Shown: positions 49,668 to 59,846, counted from the stretch's first letter. The stretch: 64,000 nucleotides of DNA from JAKACA01 sp050008715 (GCA_050008715.1 JBEKMC010000012.1:1-64000), one strand, 5' to 3'. Numbers and translations: made by a program. The notes: generated by a model not told the origin, from the letters alone.

Positions 49668-51065
49668 GTGACGGCGAAGCCACGCCCGGACAGCGCCCTT
49701 CGTTCGCTCGTCGGCGACGGAAGGCTCGTGCCCTGCGTCGACGGGAAGGATCGCCCGTACCTCTCGTGCGACACCGCCGCCTCCACTGGCGCCCTCGAGC
49801 CGGTCCTCGCCCGCGTCACCGAGTTCCTGCCCTGGTACTCGAGCGTGCATCGCGGTGCCGGCTACAAGTCCCAGCAGTCGACGGACGCCTACGAGAGCGC
49901 CCGCGAGTCCGCCCTCCGCTTCGCCGGTCGGGAGGGCAGCAGCGACACGGCCATCTTCTGCCGCAACACGACCGAAGCGCTCAACCACCTCGCCTACCGG
50001 CTGAGATTCGCGCCCGACGACGTCGTCCTCACGACCGTGGTCGAGCACCACGCCAATCTCCTCCCCTGGTCGCGTGCCGCCAGCTGCCGCCACGTCGAGT
50101 GCGGCCGGGACGGGACCTTCGAGCTTTCCGACGTGACAGCCGGGCTCGACGAGCAGCCGGTCCCACGGATCCTCGCCGTCACGGGCGCCTCCAACATCAC
50201 CGGCTGGATGCCGCCGCTGGACGAGATCGTGGCCGCTGCCCATGCCCGCGGCGTACCCGTGGTCGTCGACGCCGCCCAGCTGGCGCCGCACCGGAGGCTG
50301 CCCACATCGCCGGACTTCATCGCATGGAGCGGGCACAAGATGTATGCGCCCTTCGGCGCCGGCGTGCTCGTCGGCCCACGGGAGGCGTTTCGCTACGGGG
50401 ACCCGTTTCTCGCCGGCGGGGGCGCCGTCGACCTCGTCGACCTGGACGAGGTCGTCTGGACCGAGCCTCCGGATCGGGAGGAGGCCGGCTCGCCCAACGT
50501 GATCGGGGCGGTGGCGCTGGCGGCGGCCATCGACGAGCTCGAAGGGATCGGTTGGCCGAGCATCGCCGAGCATGACCGGCACCTCGCTCGCCTGCTCCGC
50601 GAGGGCCTGGCGTCCATCCCGGGCGTCCACGTGCTCGGGCCCGATCCTCGGGTCGAGACGCTCCCGGTGGCGGCCTTCACGATCGACGGGCTTCCGCATG
50701 CGCTCGTTGCCGCCCGTTTGTCGGCCGAGGAGGGTATCGGCGTGCGCCATGGTTGTTTCTGCGCCCACCCATACCTGATGCGACTGCTCGGGCTCGGTCA
50801 TGCAGAGGTCCTCGAGTACCGGGAACAGGTGCGCCACGGTGACCGGAGCCGCATGCCGGGCGCCGTGCGGGCAAGCTTCGGCATCAACGGGAGCGCCGGC
50901 GACGTCGAACGACTCTGTGCCGCCGTCGCCGTGCTGGCCGCCGGCGAGCCGGCGCCCATCGACTACGCGCAAGACGGGCGAACGGGTGACTTCCTGCCGG
51001 ACGCCGATTCGGCCCCCTGGCTCTCCGGCGGCCGCCGCCACGGCTCGTCCTGCTCGCCCGGCTAG
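49668..51065 (+). CDS. Class V PLP enzyme, cysteine-desulfurase-like
   Basis: GTG 49668 with AGGA upstream. The 465-residue protein has FCRNTTEALNHLAYRL, VEHHANLLPW, VVVDAAQLAPHR and the PLP Lys in AWSGHKMYAPFGAG. A Cys-containing loop, RHGCFCAHPYLMRLL, matches the region of the catalytic Cys in desulfurases. It is divergent from the hydrogenase operon and may supply sulfur for its many Fe-S clusters, but no scaffold gene is adjacent. A selenocysteine-lyase-like role is an alternative. Confidence 0.85.
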   Translation: MTAKPRPDSALRSLVGDGRLVPCVDGKDRPYLSCDTAASTGALEPVLARVTEFLPWYSSVHRGAGYKSQQSTDAYESARESALRFAGREGSSDTAIFCRNTTEALNHLAYRLRFAPDDVVLTTVVEHHANLLPWSRAASCRHVECGRDGTFELSDVTAGLDEQPVPRILAVTGASNITGWMPPLDEIVAAAHARGVPVVVDAAQLAPHRRLPTSPDFIAWSGHKMYAPFGAGVLVGPREAFRYGDPFLAGGGAVDLVDLDEVVWTEPPDREEAGSPNVIGAVALAAAIDELEGIGWPSIAEHDRHLARLLREGLASIPGVHVLGPDPRVETLPVAAFTIDGLPHALVAARLSAEEGIGVRHGCFCAHPYLMRLLGLGHAEVLEYREQVRHGDRSRMPGAVRASFGINGSAGDVERLCAAVAVLAAGEPAPIDYAQDGRTGDFLPDADSAPWLSGGRRHGSSCSPG

Positions 51066-51105
51066 GCACACCGCGTCGACTCGTCGGGCCGTAGGGTCTC
51101 GTGGC

Positions 51106-51516
51106 ATGCAGAGCGCCGAGATCCACCTCCACACAGGGCGCCGGTTTGTGACGGACATGACCGAGGCGGTGATGGGTTTCTGCGCGGACAAGGGCGATGG
51201 GCTCTGCCACGTCTTCGTGCCGCACGCCACTGCCGGCGTCGCACTGATGGAGACCGGATCGGGCTCGGAGGCGGACCTGCAGCAGGCCGTCGACGCCCTG
51301 TTGCCCCGCGACGGCAGGTACCGGCACCAGCACGGTTCCCGCGGTCATGGCGCTGATCACGTCCTTCCGGCCTTCGTCTCCCCCTCCCTCGTTCTCGCCG
51401 TGCGGGAGGGGCGCCCTGTGCTCGGCACGTGGCAGTCCGTCGTGTTCGTCGACCCCAACGTCGACAACCCGGACCGGACGCTCCTGCTGCACTTCCTGGC
51501 GGACCGTCCCGGCTAG
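51106..51516 (+). CDS. YjbQ/UPF0047 family protein
   Basis: ATG 51106. The 136-residue protein has GDGLCHVFVPHATAGVALME, HGADHVLPAFVSPSL and VLGTWQSVVFVDPN, which are the YjbQ signature. Some members have weak thiamine-phosphate synthase activity, hence the usual name secondary thiamine-phosphate synthase; the true role is unclear. The 3' end overlaps the convergent HAD gene by 4 bp. Confidence 0.9.
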   Translation: MQSAEIHLHTGRRFVTDMTEAVMGFCADKGDGLCHVFVPHATAGVALMETGSGSEADLQQAVDALLPRDGRYRHQHGSRGHGADHVLPAFVSPSLVLAVREGRPVLGTWQSVVFVDPNVDNPDRTLLLHFLADRPG

Positions 51517-52163
51517 GAGGGGCTCGTGAGCGTCCGCTGCACGTCGGCGAGGGTGTCCCACGGCTCGTAGGCGACGCTGTTACGGGCACACCAGTCAGCG
51601 AGGTCGCCTTTGGCGAACACGAGGTCCGCCACGACGGCGGCTTTCACGTCGCTGGCGCCGTCGCCGACGAGCACGGTCGTCCGCCCTCGCGACCGGGCGG
51701 CCCGGATCGGGGCCCGCTTGCAGGCACCGCACTCCGCACACTCGCAATCGGTGACCTCGTTCGGGAAGCGCACCTCCCAGGACGCCCAGTCGATGGCGTT
51801 CGTGACCACCGGGATGCCGGCGTCGGTGCCCACTTCCTCGGCCCGAAACCCAAAGCCGTCCGACAAGATGCTCACCTCGGCTCCCTCGGCTCGGAGGGCG
51901 GCGACAAGGGGCAGGAAGCCGTCGTCGAGGGCAACCTCGGCCACAACGCGCTCCACACGCGCCCGGTCCGGCGGCAACAGTGCCCACTCCTCGATCATGC
52001 ACGCCTTGGAGCCGATCTCGCCGGCGATGTACCGACGTTCGAGATCGTGCCATCGATCGGGTGCCGCCAATCGCTGCAGTAGATACACGCCGGTGTCGTC
52101 GCACGTGATCGTGCCGTCGAAATCGAGGAACACCGATGCGGCCGACAGATCGATCCGCTCCAT
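51513..52163 (-). CDS. HAD-superfamily phosphatase (MtnX/SerB-like)
   Basis: ATG 52163. The 216-residue protein has HAD motif I FLDFDGTITCDDTG, motif II SILSDGF, and VLVGDGASDVKAAVVAD (motif IV). An inserted Cys cluster CECAECGACK may bind metal. HAD-IB enzymes include phosphoserine phosphatase and MtnX. The substrate is unknown. Twenty-seven bp separate it from the upstream tyrosine phosphatase gene on the same strand. Confidence 0.9.
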   Translation of the reverse strand: MERIDLSAASVFLDFDGTITCDDTGVYLLQRLAAPDRWHDLERRYIAGEIGSKACMIEEWALLPPDRARVERVVAEVALDDGFLPLVAALRAEGAEVSILSDGFGFRAEEVGTDAGIPVVTNAIDWASWEVRFPNEVTDCECAECGACKRAPIRAARSRGRTTVLVGDGASDVKAAVVADLVFAKGDLADWCARNSVAYEPWDTLADVQRTLTSPS

Positions 52164-52189
52164 CCGGGCGACGCTACCCGGGCAGTCGG

Positions 52190-52996
52190 TCAATCGAGGA
52201 GCAGGTCCCGCAACGCCTGAAGAGATTGCGGCGCCAGGGCTGCAGGACCGCGCAGGTACGCCTCCACGCCGCCGTACTCGGCGTCGACCGCCTCCAAGGC
52301 GGTGGCCATCACCCAGCGTGGCGCCGCCAGGAGACCGAGGGCCGCTTCCTGTGACATCCCGGTCGCGATGAAACGAGCCAGTATCTCCTGATGGCGCTCC
52401 ACTGTCAGCGTCCGGCCCGTTAGCTCGTAATCGTCGAGAACGGCTGCGCGATCGACGCCGAGCCAGCTGAGCAGGAGAGCGGCAGCCAGGCCGGTGCGGT
52501 CCTTGCCGCCGGCACAGTGGAAGACGGCAGGCAGGCGCGCCTGGTCGGCCAGTCCCGAGTACAGCTCGCCGAACAACGGGCCGGCCGTCGCGAGTATGGC
52601 GAGGTAGACGTCGCGCAGGCGGCTCTCGGCGTCGGCCGCGCTGCGAAGGGCGCTCCCGTCGTTGAACTCGTCCCGCGGGACCTGGCTCTCCAGCGCCACC
52701 TGCCTCGACGGCATCGGATTGGGGTGGCGCTCGCGCTCGTCATTGCTGCGCAGGTCGTACACGGCGACGATGCCGAGCTGGTCGTAGACGACACGATCGC
52801 TCGGAGTGAGCCGGTAGAGGGCGTCCGAACGGAACACCCTTCCCCATCGAGTCCGGCGTCCCGAGTGAGCCCGGTAGCCACCGAGGTCGCGGAAATTCAC
52901 GACGCCCGCGAACCGGATGAGTCGCCTTCCGAAGTCGTCAGTCGTGTCGCCTCGAGATGGTTCTCCGAACGCGACGACTGGCCTCGTGTCGGACAC
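52190..52996 (-). CDS. Tyrosine/serine protein phosphatase (MptpB-like)
   Basis: GTG 52996. The 268-residue protein begins FAGVVNFRDLGGYRAHSGRR, the typical start of the MptpB/atypical dual-specificity family, and has the P-loop VFHCAGGKDRTGLAAALLL (HCx5R with Lys-Asp). It dephosphorylates phosphotyrosine and possibly phosphoinositides. No secretion signal is visible, so cytosolic signalling is assumed. Confidence 0.92.
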   Translation of the reverse strand: MSDTRPVVAFGEPSRGDTTDDFGRRLIRFAGVVNFRDLGGYRAHSGRRTRWGRVFRSDALYRLTPSDRVVYDQLGIVAVYDLRSNDERERHPNPMPSRQVALESQVPRDEFNDGSALRSAADAESRLRDVYLAILATAGPLFGELYSGLADQARLPAVFHCAGGKDRTGLAAALLLSWLGVDRAAVLDDYELTGRTLTVERHQEILARFIATGMSQEAALGLLAAPRWVMATALEAVDAEYGGVEAYLRGPAALAPQSLQALRDLLLD

Positions 52997-53084
52997 GCCA
53001 TCGACGGTAGGCCGGAGTCCGCCGGAGTCCGGCCGCGCCCCCTCCGGCTCGTCTCGCCGATCAGCCGGTCACTAATCTGCCGGC

Positions 53085-53843
53085 ATGGCCAACACGACCC
53101 GAACCGAGTCCATCTCGACGCCCGACGGCTCCTACGACGCCTTCACCGTCGTGCCGGAAGAGCCGAACGGAGCAGGGATCGTCCTGTTGCAGGAGATTTT
53201 CGGCGTCGGCGAGTTCCTGCAGGACCGTGCGCAGGCGTTGGCGGGCGAGGGCTACGTGGTCCTCTGTCCGGACGTCTTCTGGCGAGTCGAGCGGAACGTC
53301 GCCCTGCCGCACGACGAGCAGAGCCTCGCCACGGCCTTCGGTTTCGCGCAGCGATTCTCAGAGATCGACCCTGCCGTCACGGCCGCCGACCTCACGGCCG
53401 CCCTTGACCACCTGAAGCGGCTGCCGGAAGTCACCGGCCTCGTCGGCGCCATGGGTTACTGCCTCGGTGGACGGCTCGCCTATGAGCTGGCCGTGGCATC
53501 GGATCCCGCCTGCTGCGTGTCCTACTACGGCTCCGGCGTCGCCGGCCGGCTCGACGTCGCGCAGGAGATCTCCTGCCCGGTGCTATTTCACTTCGGGGGA
53601 GCCGACCCGTACATCCCGGCAGAGGACGTGGAGCAGATCGAGCAGGCCTTCAGTTCCCGTGACGACGTCGAGGTGCACGTGCAAAGCGAGGCGGGGCACG
53701 CCTTCGAGAACAGCTTCTCGGCGCAGTTCTCGAACCCGACGGCTACGAAGGAATCGTGGCCCATCACCGTGGCATGGCTGGCCCGCTGGCTGACGGGCAG
53801 CGCTGCCGGCGGAGCCGGAGCCGGAGCCGGCGAGCGGGCCTAG
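53085..53843 (+). CDS. Dienelactone hydrolase family protein
   Basis: ATG 53085. The 252-residue alpha/beta hydrolase has LLQEIFGV (Glu gate), MGYCLGGRLAYELA (nucleophile Cys), FHFGGADPYIP (Asp) and VQSEAGHAFEN (His): the full Cys-Asp-His triad of dienelactone hydrolases. A Gly/Ala-rich tail ends the protein. It may hydrolyse lactones from aromatic breakdown, but no other catechol-pathway genes are nearby. Confidence 0.93.
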   Translation: MANTTRTESISTPDGSYDAFTVVPEEPNGAGIVLLQEIFGVGEFLQDRAQALAGEGYVVLCPDVFWRVERNVALPHDEQSLATAFGFAQRFSEIDPAVTAADLTAALDHLKRLPEVTGLVGAMGYCLGGRLAYELAVASDPACCVSYYGSGVAGRLDVAQEISCPVLFHFGGADPYIPAEDVEQIEQAFSSRDDVEVHVQSEAGHAFENSFSAQFSNPTATKESWPITVAWLARWLTGSAAGGAGAGAGERA

Positions 53844-53935
53844 GCCCGCTCGGCAACTTCGTGCACAGGGTGACCGGGTAGGGGGTGGCCCGGTGATTCC
53901 GTGCACTCGGTTCAACTGAAACCGGGCTCGGGCGG

Positions 53936-54006
53936 CGGCCGGCACCGCCGGCCGACGGGTCCGGGGTCCGGCTACCGCGCGAGGGGGATCGGGGTAGCCG
54001 GACTCC
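53936..54006. repeat. Two strong GC hairpins in a 295-bp intergenic region
   Basis: Between the dienelactone hydrolase and YcaQ-like genes, 53936-53943 (CGGCCGGC) pairs with 53947-53954 (GCCGGCCG) over a 3-nt loop. Also 53966-53976 (GTCCGGCTACC) pairs with 53993-54003, extendable to 54006. Neither has a following T-run, so a simple intrinsic terminator is not indicated. The region also has two TTC(C)GTGCAC copies (about 53858 and 53898). Possible small RNA or structured leader. Confidence 0.5.
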
Positions 54007-54138
54007 CGGCCCAGAGGGTGCCTGAGCACCCGCCTATTACTACTTAGTTTGTCGCTTTAGTAGCTTATGACGCCCAGCCGGGCAGTGCAAGGCAACACCG
54101 TGGTGCGCGGGCCGGTTCAGGCGGTAGAAACATCTGGC

Positions 54139-55323
54139 ATGACCGACATCCAGTCGCTCTCCGCCCGAGAGGCCCGGCGAATCGCCTTGCACGCTCAGGG
54201 GTTGCTCGGCCCGCGAATCAGCGGCGGTCCGGCGGAGATGCTCCGGCACCTGCGAGCGGTCCAGATCGACACGATCTCCGTGCTGGCACGCTCCCATGAG
54301 CTCGTCGCCTACGCCCGCCTCGGATCGGTCGATCGCCGGACGATCGAAGCGGCATATTGGGCGGGTCCACCTTTCGGCGCCTTCGAATACTGGGCTCATG
54401 CAGCCTGTGTGCTGCCGATGGAGGATTGGCCCTACTACGAGTTCCGCCGGGAAGCTGCGCGCGCCCGGGGGCGGCGGTGGCACCACCTCGAGGATGCGGA
54501 CCGGTCGCTCAAGGCCGTCCGTGATCGCCTCACGGCCGACGGGCCGCTGACGGCGAACGAGCTCGGTGGCGCGAAGAAGGGCGGCCCATGGTGGGACTGG
54601 TCCGAGACGAAGATCGCCGTCGAGTGGCTGCTCGACGTCGGCGACGTCGTGTGCGCGCAGCGGCGCGGTTTCCAACGGGTCTACGACCTGCCCGAGCGAG
54701 CCGTCCCCGCCGAGCTCCGAAGCGCTCCCGCGACAAGGGACGACCAGATGCGACACCTGCTGACACGAGCGGCCGCCGCCCTCGGCGCCGCCACTGTCCG
54801 GGACTTCGCCACCTACTGCGGCCTCAAGAGCCCGGACGTGGCGCGCCTCGTCGGCGACCTCGGACTCGTGCCCGTCTCGGTGCAGGGTTGGGGACCGCCG
54901 GCCTGGGCGAGCACGGCACACCTCGAGGCGGGCACCACTGGCCTGCGCTCCCGGCCCACACTCGTGTCGCCGTTCGACTCGCTCGTCTGGGACCGCGACC
55001 GCACCGAACGGGTCTTCGGCTTCCGCCACCGCCTCGAGGCGTACACGCCGAAGCCGAAGCGCGTGCACGGCTACTTCTCCATGCCGCTCATCGTCGGCGA
55101 CTCGCTCGTCGGACGCGTCGACCCCGGCCGGGAGGGCACGACCTTCGTCGCCAAGGGAGTTCACCTGGAGCCGGACGCGAAAGCTACGGCTGTCCGCGGT
55201 CTGGCCACCGCGCTGCGCGAGGCCGCTTCCTGGGTCGGTTGCGACGACATCCGGATCGACTGGGTGACACCTGACGACAAGCGCGACGAAGTGCTCGGTG
55301 CCGTCGCCGCCGTCACAGCCTGA
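54139..55323 (+). CDS. YcaQ/AlkX-like winged-helix DNA repair family protein
   Basis: ATG 54139 gives 394 residues. Family segments: LRAVQIDTISVLARSHELV, FGAFEYWAHAACVLPMEDWP, WWDWSETKIAVEWLLDVGDV, TLVSPFDSLVWDRDRTERVFGF and VGRVDPGREG. These fit the winged-helix YcaQ family, members of which unhook DNA interstrand crosslinks (DNA glycosylase). The QxDTI motif is present in the first part. Function in this organism is assumed from family. Confidence 0.88.
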   Translation: MTDIQSLSAREARRIALHAQGLLGPRISGGPAEMLRHLRAVQIDTISVLARSHELVAYARLGSVDRRTIEAAYWAGPPFGAFEYWAHAACVLPMEDWPYYEFRREAARARGRRWHHLEDADRSLKAVRDRLTADGPLTANELGGAKKGGPWWDWSETKIAVEWLLDVGDVVCAQRRGFQRVYDLPERAVPAELRSAPATRDDQMRHLLTRAAAALGAATVRDFATYCGLKSPDVARLVGDLGLVPVSVQGWGPPAWASTAHLEAGTTGLRSRPTLVSPFDSLVWDRDRTERVFGFRHRLEAYTPKPKRVHGYFSMPLIVGDSLVGRVDPGREGTTFVAKGVHLEPDAKATAVRGLATALREAASWVGCDDIRIDWVTPDDKRDEVLGAVAAVTA

Positions 55324-55381
55324 CCCTCGGTCGATCCGACGCCCGCCGGAACTGGGAACCGCTCGCCTCAGACCGAGGGCG

Positions 55382-55891
55382 TCACTGCCCCATGCTGAAG
55401 GTGAACATCTTGTCGGCCACGACGCGCGCCCCGATCGGGTTGGCTCCGTCGAGCCAGATCTCGAACTCCGGCCCTTGCTTGGGTAGGTAGTTGTCGAGCA
55501 TCGCCTGGCGCAGCTCACCGTGCGCCGGGTCCAACACGTCGAAGAGCTCAGCCTGGCCGTGCACGGTGACGGCGAGATCCTCGGAGGGTAGATGCGTGGC
55601 GCTCACCGCCGGCCGGGCGGCGAGGTGACGCATGCGCACCGAGTCCCGGCTCGAGCTGAAGCAGAAGGATCCGTGCAGCAGATAGGCATCGACCGGGCCG
55701 ACTAGGGGCCGGCCGTCAGCCGTCACGGTGGCGACGACGAGCAGGCACATTCCTTGCAGCCGCTCGGAGAGCTGCTCGGCGGTGAGACGGCGATCGTCGC
55801 TGATGATGTCCCGCAGGTGCGGCCCGGCTCCGGCGGCACTCTCGTCGAGAAGCTGCTGCAGCCGCTGCATCTCCTCGGTTGTCTCGAGCAT
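55382..55891 (-). CDS. Pyridoxamine 5'-phosphate oxidase-like flavin-binding protein
   Basis: ATG 55891. The 169-residue split-barrel protein has MCLLVVATVTADGRPLVGPVD, AYLLHGSFCFSSSRDSVRMRHL and LPSEDLAVTVHGQAEL, the PNPOx-like pattern. It likely binds FMN, F420 or haem. The role is unknown. It is convergent with the YcaQ-like gene. Confidence 0.85.
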   Translation of the reverse strand: MLETTEEMQRLQQLLDESAAGAGPHLRDIISDDRRLTAEQLSERLQGMCLLVVATVTADGRPLVGPVDAYLLHGSFCFSSSRDSVRMRHLAARPAVSATHLPSEDLAVTVHGQAELFDVLDPAHGELRQAMLDNYLPKQGPEFEIWLDGANPIGARVVADKMFTFSMGQ

Positions 55892-56014
55892 GCGCCATTC
55901 CACCACATCACGGTCGCCGCGGAGGCCGGCGTCATGCCGTCGGCGCGACGGCTCGGCGAGGCCGTGTTCGCCGGCCTGTTCGCCGGCAGCCTGACACCGA
56001 GCCGATCGCTCGCC

Positions 56015-56818
56015 TCAGCCGACGAGCTGAGGGATGACCTCGCTGATCGATCCGCGCACGACGGCGTCCGCGAGGTCGTCGCAGGCGGTCGGGCTGCCGT
56101 TCACGATGACGACGGCCTTGCCAAGGTGACGGGCGAGCGGCACGACGCCGGCGATGGGCTGAACCTCGAGCGTCGTCCCGACGGCGAGCAACAGGTCGCA
56201 CTCCGTGGCCGCCAGCTGCGAGCGCTCGAGATCATCCCAGTCGAGCGACTGCCCGAAACTCACCGTCGCCGTCTTCAGAACCCCCCCGCACAGCCGGTCT
56301 TCACGACGTCCGGAGTCACCCGCCGGGCGCTCGCAGTGGGGATCCTCGTCGCCGGAGCGAACGCGTGCCAGCACCACACGGGTCGGTAGTCGGTCACCGC
56401 AGGACCAGCAGACGCATTCGTGCGCCGTGCCGTGGATCTCCACGAGCCGCTCCGGCGAGGTCCCGGCCAGGCGGTGGAGACCATCTGTGTTCTGCGTCAC
56501 GAGCGTGTGCAGGCGCCCCTGCCGCTCGAGGTCGACGAGGGCAGCGTGAGCCGCAGTGGGCACGGCATCCCACACGGGCGACTCGAGCCGCGAGCGCCAG
56601 GCAGCTCGCCGCACCTCGGCATCCTCGAGGTAGTGGCGCAACGTTGCCATGCGCTCAGCCCCGGGGTTGCGTGTCCAGATGCCGTCCGGCCCGCGGAAGT
56701 CCGGGATGCCGGCGTCGGTCGAGATGCCGGCGCCCGTGAGCACGACGACGGACGAGGCGCCGGCGACAAGGGCTGCGGCACGAGCGACGACATCCGGATC
56801 AGGGGCTTCGAGGAGCAC
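56015..56818 (-). CDS. Sir2-family NAD-dependent protein deacylase
   Basis: GTG 56818. The 267-residue sirtuin has GAGISTDAGIPDFRGPDG, TQNTDGLH and IHGTAHE (catalytic His), with Zn-Cys pairs CVCWSCG and a later Cys, VSFGQSL, and LAVGTTLEVQP for the NAD site. It removes acyl groups from Lys using NAD. It is divergent from the enoyl-CoA hydratase gene. Confidence 0.94.
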   Translation of the reverse strand: MLLEAPDPDVVARAAALVAGASSVVVLTGAGISTDAGIPDFRGPDGIWTRNPGAERMATLRHYLEDAEVRRAAWRSRLESPVWDAVPTAAHAALVDLERQGRLHTLVTQNTDGLHRLAGTSPERLVEIHGTAHECVCWSCGDRLPTRVVLARVRSGDEDPHCERPAGDSGRREDRLCGGVLKTATVSFGQSLDWDDLERSQLAATECDLLLAVGTTLEVQPIAGVVPLARHLGKAVVIVNGSPTACDDLADAVVRGSISEVIPQLVG

Positions 56819-56859
56819 CTACCCAGGTTCGCGCGCCCGAGCCGTTACCGTCGCAGGTC

Positions 56860-57678
56860 GTGGACAGACACGTCACCGAGTACGCGGTCGCCGACCGCAT
56901 CGCCACGATCACCCTCACGCGCCCGGCGCGGCTCAACGCCTGGACCGGGCGCATGAGCTTCGAGTACCGGACGGCCCTCGCCGAGGCGTCCGCCGACGAG
57001 AACGTACGGGTGATCGTCGTCACAGGGGCGGGGAGAGCCTTCTGCTCGGGCGCCGACAGCGAGGCGTTGCTGGGTTTCCTCGAGCGGGGTGACTACTCAT
57101 CGGGGCTGCCGGAGGATCCGCCCTCTCCCGGCTACGGGGTGCGAGCCGAGTACGACGCCGATCTCGCCTACCACCTCGCCATCGAGAAACCCATCATCGC
57201 CTCCGTGAACGGCCCCGCCGCCGGTCTCGGTTTTGCGTTGATGTGTTATTGCGACGTCCGTTTTGCTGCGGCGGGCGCCAAGCTCACGACTGCACACGGT
57301 CGCCTCGGCCTGCCGGCCGAGTTCGGGCTGTCCTGGCTGCTTCCTCGCCTCATCGGGCTCGGTCGTGCCACCGACGTCCTGCTGTCCAGCCGGATCTTCC
57401 TCGCCGAGGAGGCGCTCGAGATGGGACTCGTGAGCGCCGTCGTGCCGGCCGACGAGCTGGACGCCCATGTGACGACGTACGCACAGTACCTGGCCAACAA
57501 CGTCTCGCCATCCTCCATCGCCGTCACGAAACGCCAGATCTACCGCGACCTCCTCGACACGGGCGGCCCGGCGGCTGCCATCGCCGACGCCGAGACGCTC
57601 ATGTCCACCATGATGGGTGCTGCGGACTACCGCGAAGGCGTGGCCGCCCTGCGGGAGAAGCGGCCCGGACGGTTCTGA
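56860..57678 (+). CDS. Enoyl-CoA hydratase/isomerase family protein
   Basis: GTG 56860. The 272-residue crotonase has IVVTGAGRAFCSGADSE (first oxyanion loop), KPIIASVNGPAAGLGFALM (second), and AAGAKLTTAHGRLGLPAEFG, where the Glu of GLPAEFG is in the family position. It acts on CoA thioesters, probably in beta-oxidation or acid catabolism. The exact reaction is not predictable. Confidence 0.93.
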   Translation: MDRHVTEYAVADRIATITLTRPARLNAWTGRMSFEYRTALAEASADENVRVIVVTGAGRAFCSGADSEALLGFLERGDYSSGLPEDPPSPGYGVRAEYDADLAYHLAIEKPIIASVNGPAAGLGFALMCYCDVRFAAAGAKLTTAHGRLGLPAEFGLSWLLPRLIGLGRATDVLLSSRIFLAEEALEMGLVSAVVPADELDAHVTTYAQYLANNVSPSSIAVTKRQIYRDLLDTGGPAAAIADAETLMSTMMGAADYREGVAALREKRPGRF

Positions 57679-57751
57679 GCCAGGCTGCGGGCCGTCGCCG
57701 GCGGCGGCGCTGCTGGGCGGCTCGCTGCTGGGCGGCGGTACCTGCTGGGCG

Positions 57752-58705
<954 letters not shown>

Positions 58706-58768
58706 GACCGAGACTCTCTCACGAGCCGGTGCCGGCGCCAAGGGCCGGCGGGCGCCCGAGGCCTTGGG

Positions 58769-59740
58769 TCAGAGAAGGCCGGCCGCCAGCTCCTCGGGGG
58801 CGATCGACCCGGCGGGCGTCCGGTCGCGGGCCATACGGTTGGCGATGGCCTGCAGGCGCTCGTTCACCGGCGTGGGCACGCCGTGCAGCCGACCGAGCAG
58901 CACGATCTCGCCATTCAGCCAGTCGGCCTCGATGTTGCCGGTCCCGCGTTCGAGGCTTTGCCACGAAGAACCGCCCTGCCGGCTCGTCCTGCCGACCGGT
59001 AGAACGAGACCGCGCATCGCCCGCCGCTCCGCTTCCACCGTCTCGTCCGCCACCTCGATGCCGGCGGCTGCGTAACAAGCGCGGGCCTCAGCCCTGGCTG
59101 CCTTTGCAAGCTGGGTCGTCACCGGATGCTCGGCAGTGCCACAGGCGGCTTGGATGGAATTGGCCAGGTTGCTGAGCAACTTGAGGTACTTGTTCGCCAT
59201 GACGTCCTGCGTCGCCCGGGCATCGAAACCGCTCGCAGACAGGTCGGCCGCGATCTGCTCCGCCAGCATGTCGCTGCCGTGCGGGTAGCGCCCGAGGTCG
59301 AGAATCCCCCAGATCGGCGCCGTCGAGATCTCGACGACGCCCGGTTCGAGATGGGTGCCGGCGAGGATGACTCGCATCCCGTAGGTGTTGGCAAAGCGTC
59401 GCGCAGCCAGGCGCTCGTTCTCGACGCCATTCTGAGCACACACGACGGCGAGGCCGGCGGGCCCGTTGACGGCGAGGCCGGCGAGGAGGGCCTCGGAGTG
59501 CTGGCTCTTCGTGGCGAGGATGACGACGTCGTCCGGGCGGAGCCCAGCGGCCTCCGCACTCGGGAACGCCTCGATCGGCAGCCTGACGGTCGCCTCGGGA
59601 TCACGAAGCTCGAGACCCCCGGAACGGATGGCGTCCAGGTGGGGTCCGCGGGCGATGAGTCCGACGTCGTGCCCTTGTTGGAACAAGCGGCCGCCGATGG
59701 CGCCACCGATGGCGCCGGCGCCGAGGATGAGATAGCGCAT
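58769..59740 (-). CDS. 2-dehydropantoate 2-reductase-like (PanE/ApbA) protein
   Basis: ATG 59740 is chosen because the Rossmann motif MRYLILGAGAIGGAIGG starts there. The 323-residue protein has CAQNGVENE, KYLKLLSNLANSIQAACG (catalytic Lys) and a helical C-terminal domain (VPTPVNERLQAIANRMARD). It may be a ketopantoate reductase or a paralog reducing other 2-keto acids. A 16/15-bp tandem array lies just upstream. Confidence 0.88.
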   Translation of the reverse strand: MRYLILGAGAIGGAIGGRLFQQGHDVGLIARGPHLDAIRSGGLELRDPEATVRLPIEAFPSAEAAGLRPDDVVILATKSQHSEALLAGLAVNGPAGLAVVCAQNGVENERLAARRFANTYGMRVILAGTHLEPGVVEISTAPIWGILDLGRYPHGSDMLAEQIAADLSASGFDARATQDVMANKYLKLLSNLANSIQAACGTAEHPVTTQLAKAARAEARACYAAAGIEVADETVEAERRAMRGLVLPVGRTSRQGGSSWQSLERGTGNIEADWLNGEIVLLGRLHGVPTPVNERLQAIANRMARDRTPAGSIAPEELAAGLL

Positions 59741-59758
59741 CACGCCAGTATGGTGCCG

Positions 59759-59825
59759 GCCGCCTGTCGGTCCGGCCGCCTGTCGGTCCGGCCACCTGTC
59801 AGTCAGCCGCCTGTCAGTCAGCCGC
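59759..59825. repeat. Degenerate tandem repeat upstream of the PanE-like gene
   Basis: Two copies of GCCGCCTGTCGGTCCG (59759-59774, 59775-59790) are followed by GCCACCTGTCAGTCA and GCCGCCTGTCAGTCA (59791-59820) and a partial copy. All share GCC(G/A)CCTGTC(A/G)GTC. The array sits in the short gap between the PanE-like and dtd genes. Confidence 0.85.
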
Positions 59826-59846
59826 ACGCACGAGGGCGAGCGCTTG

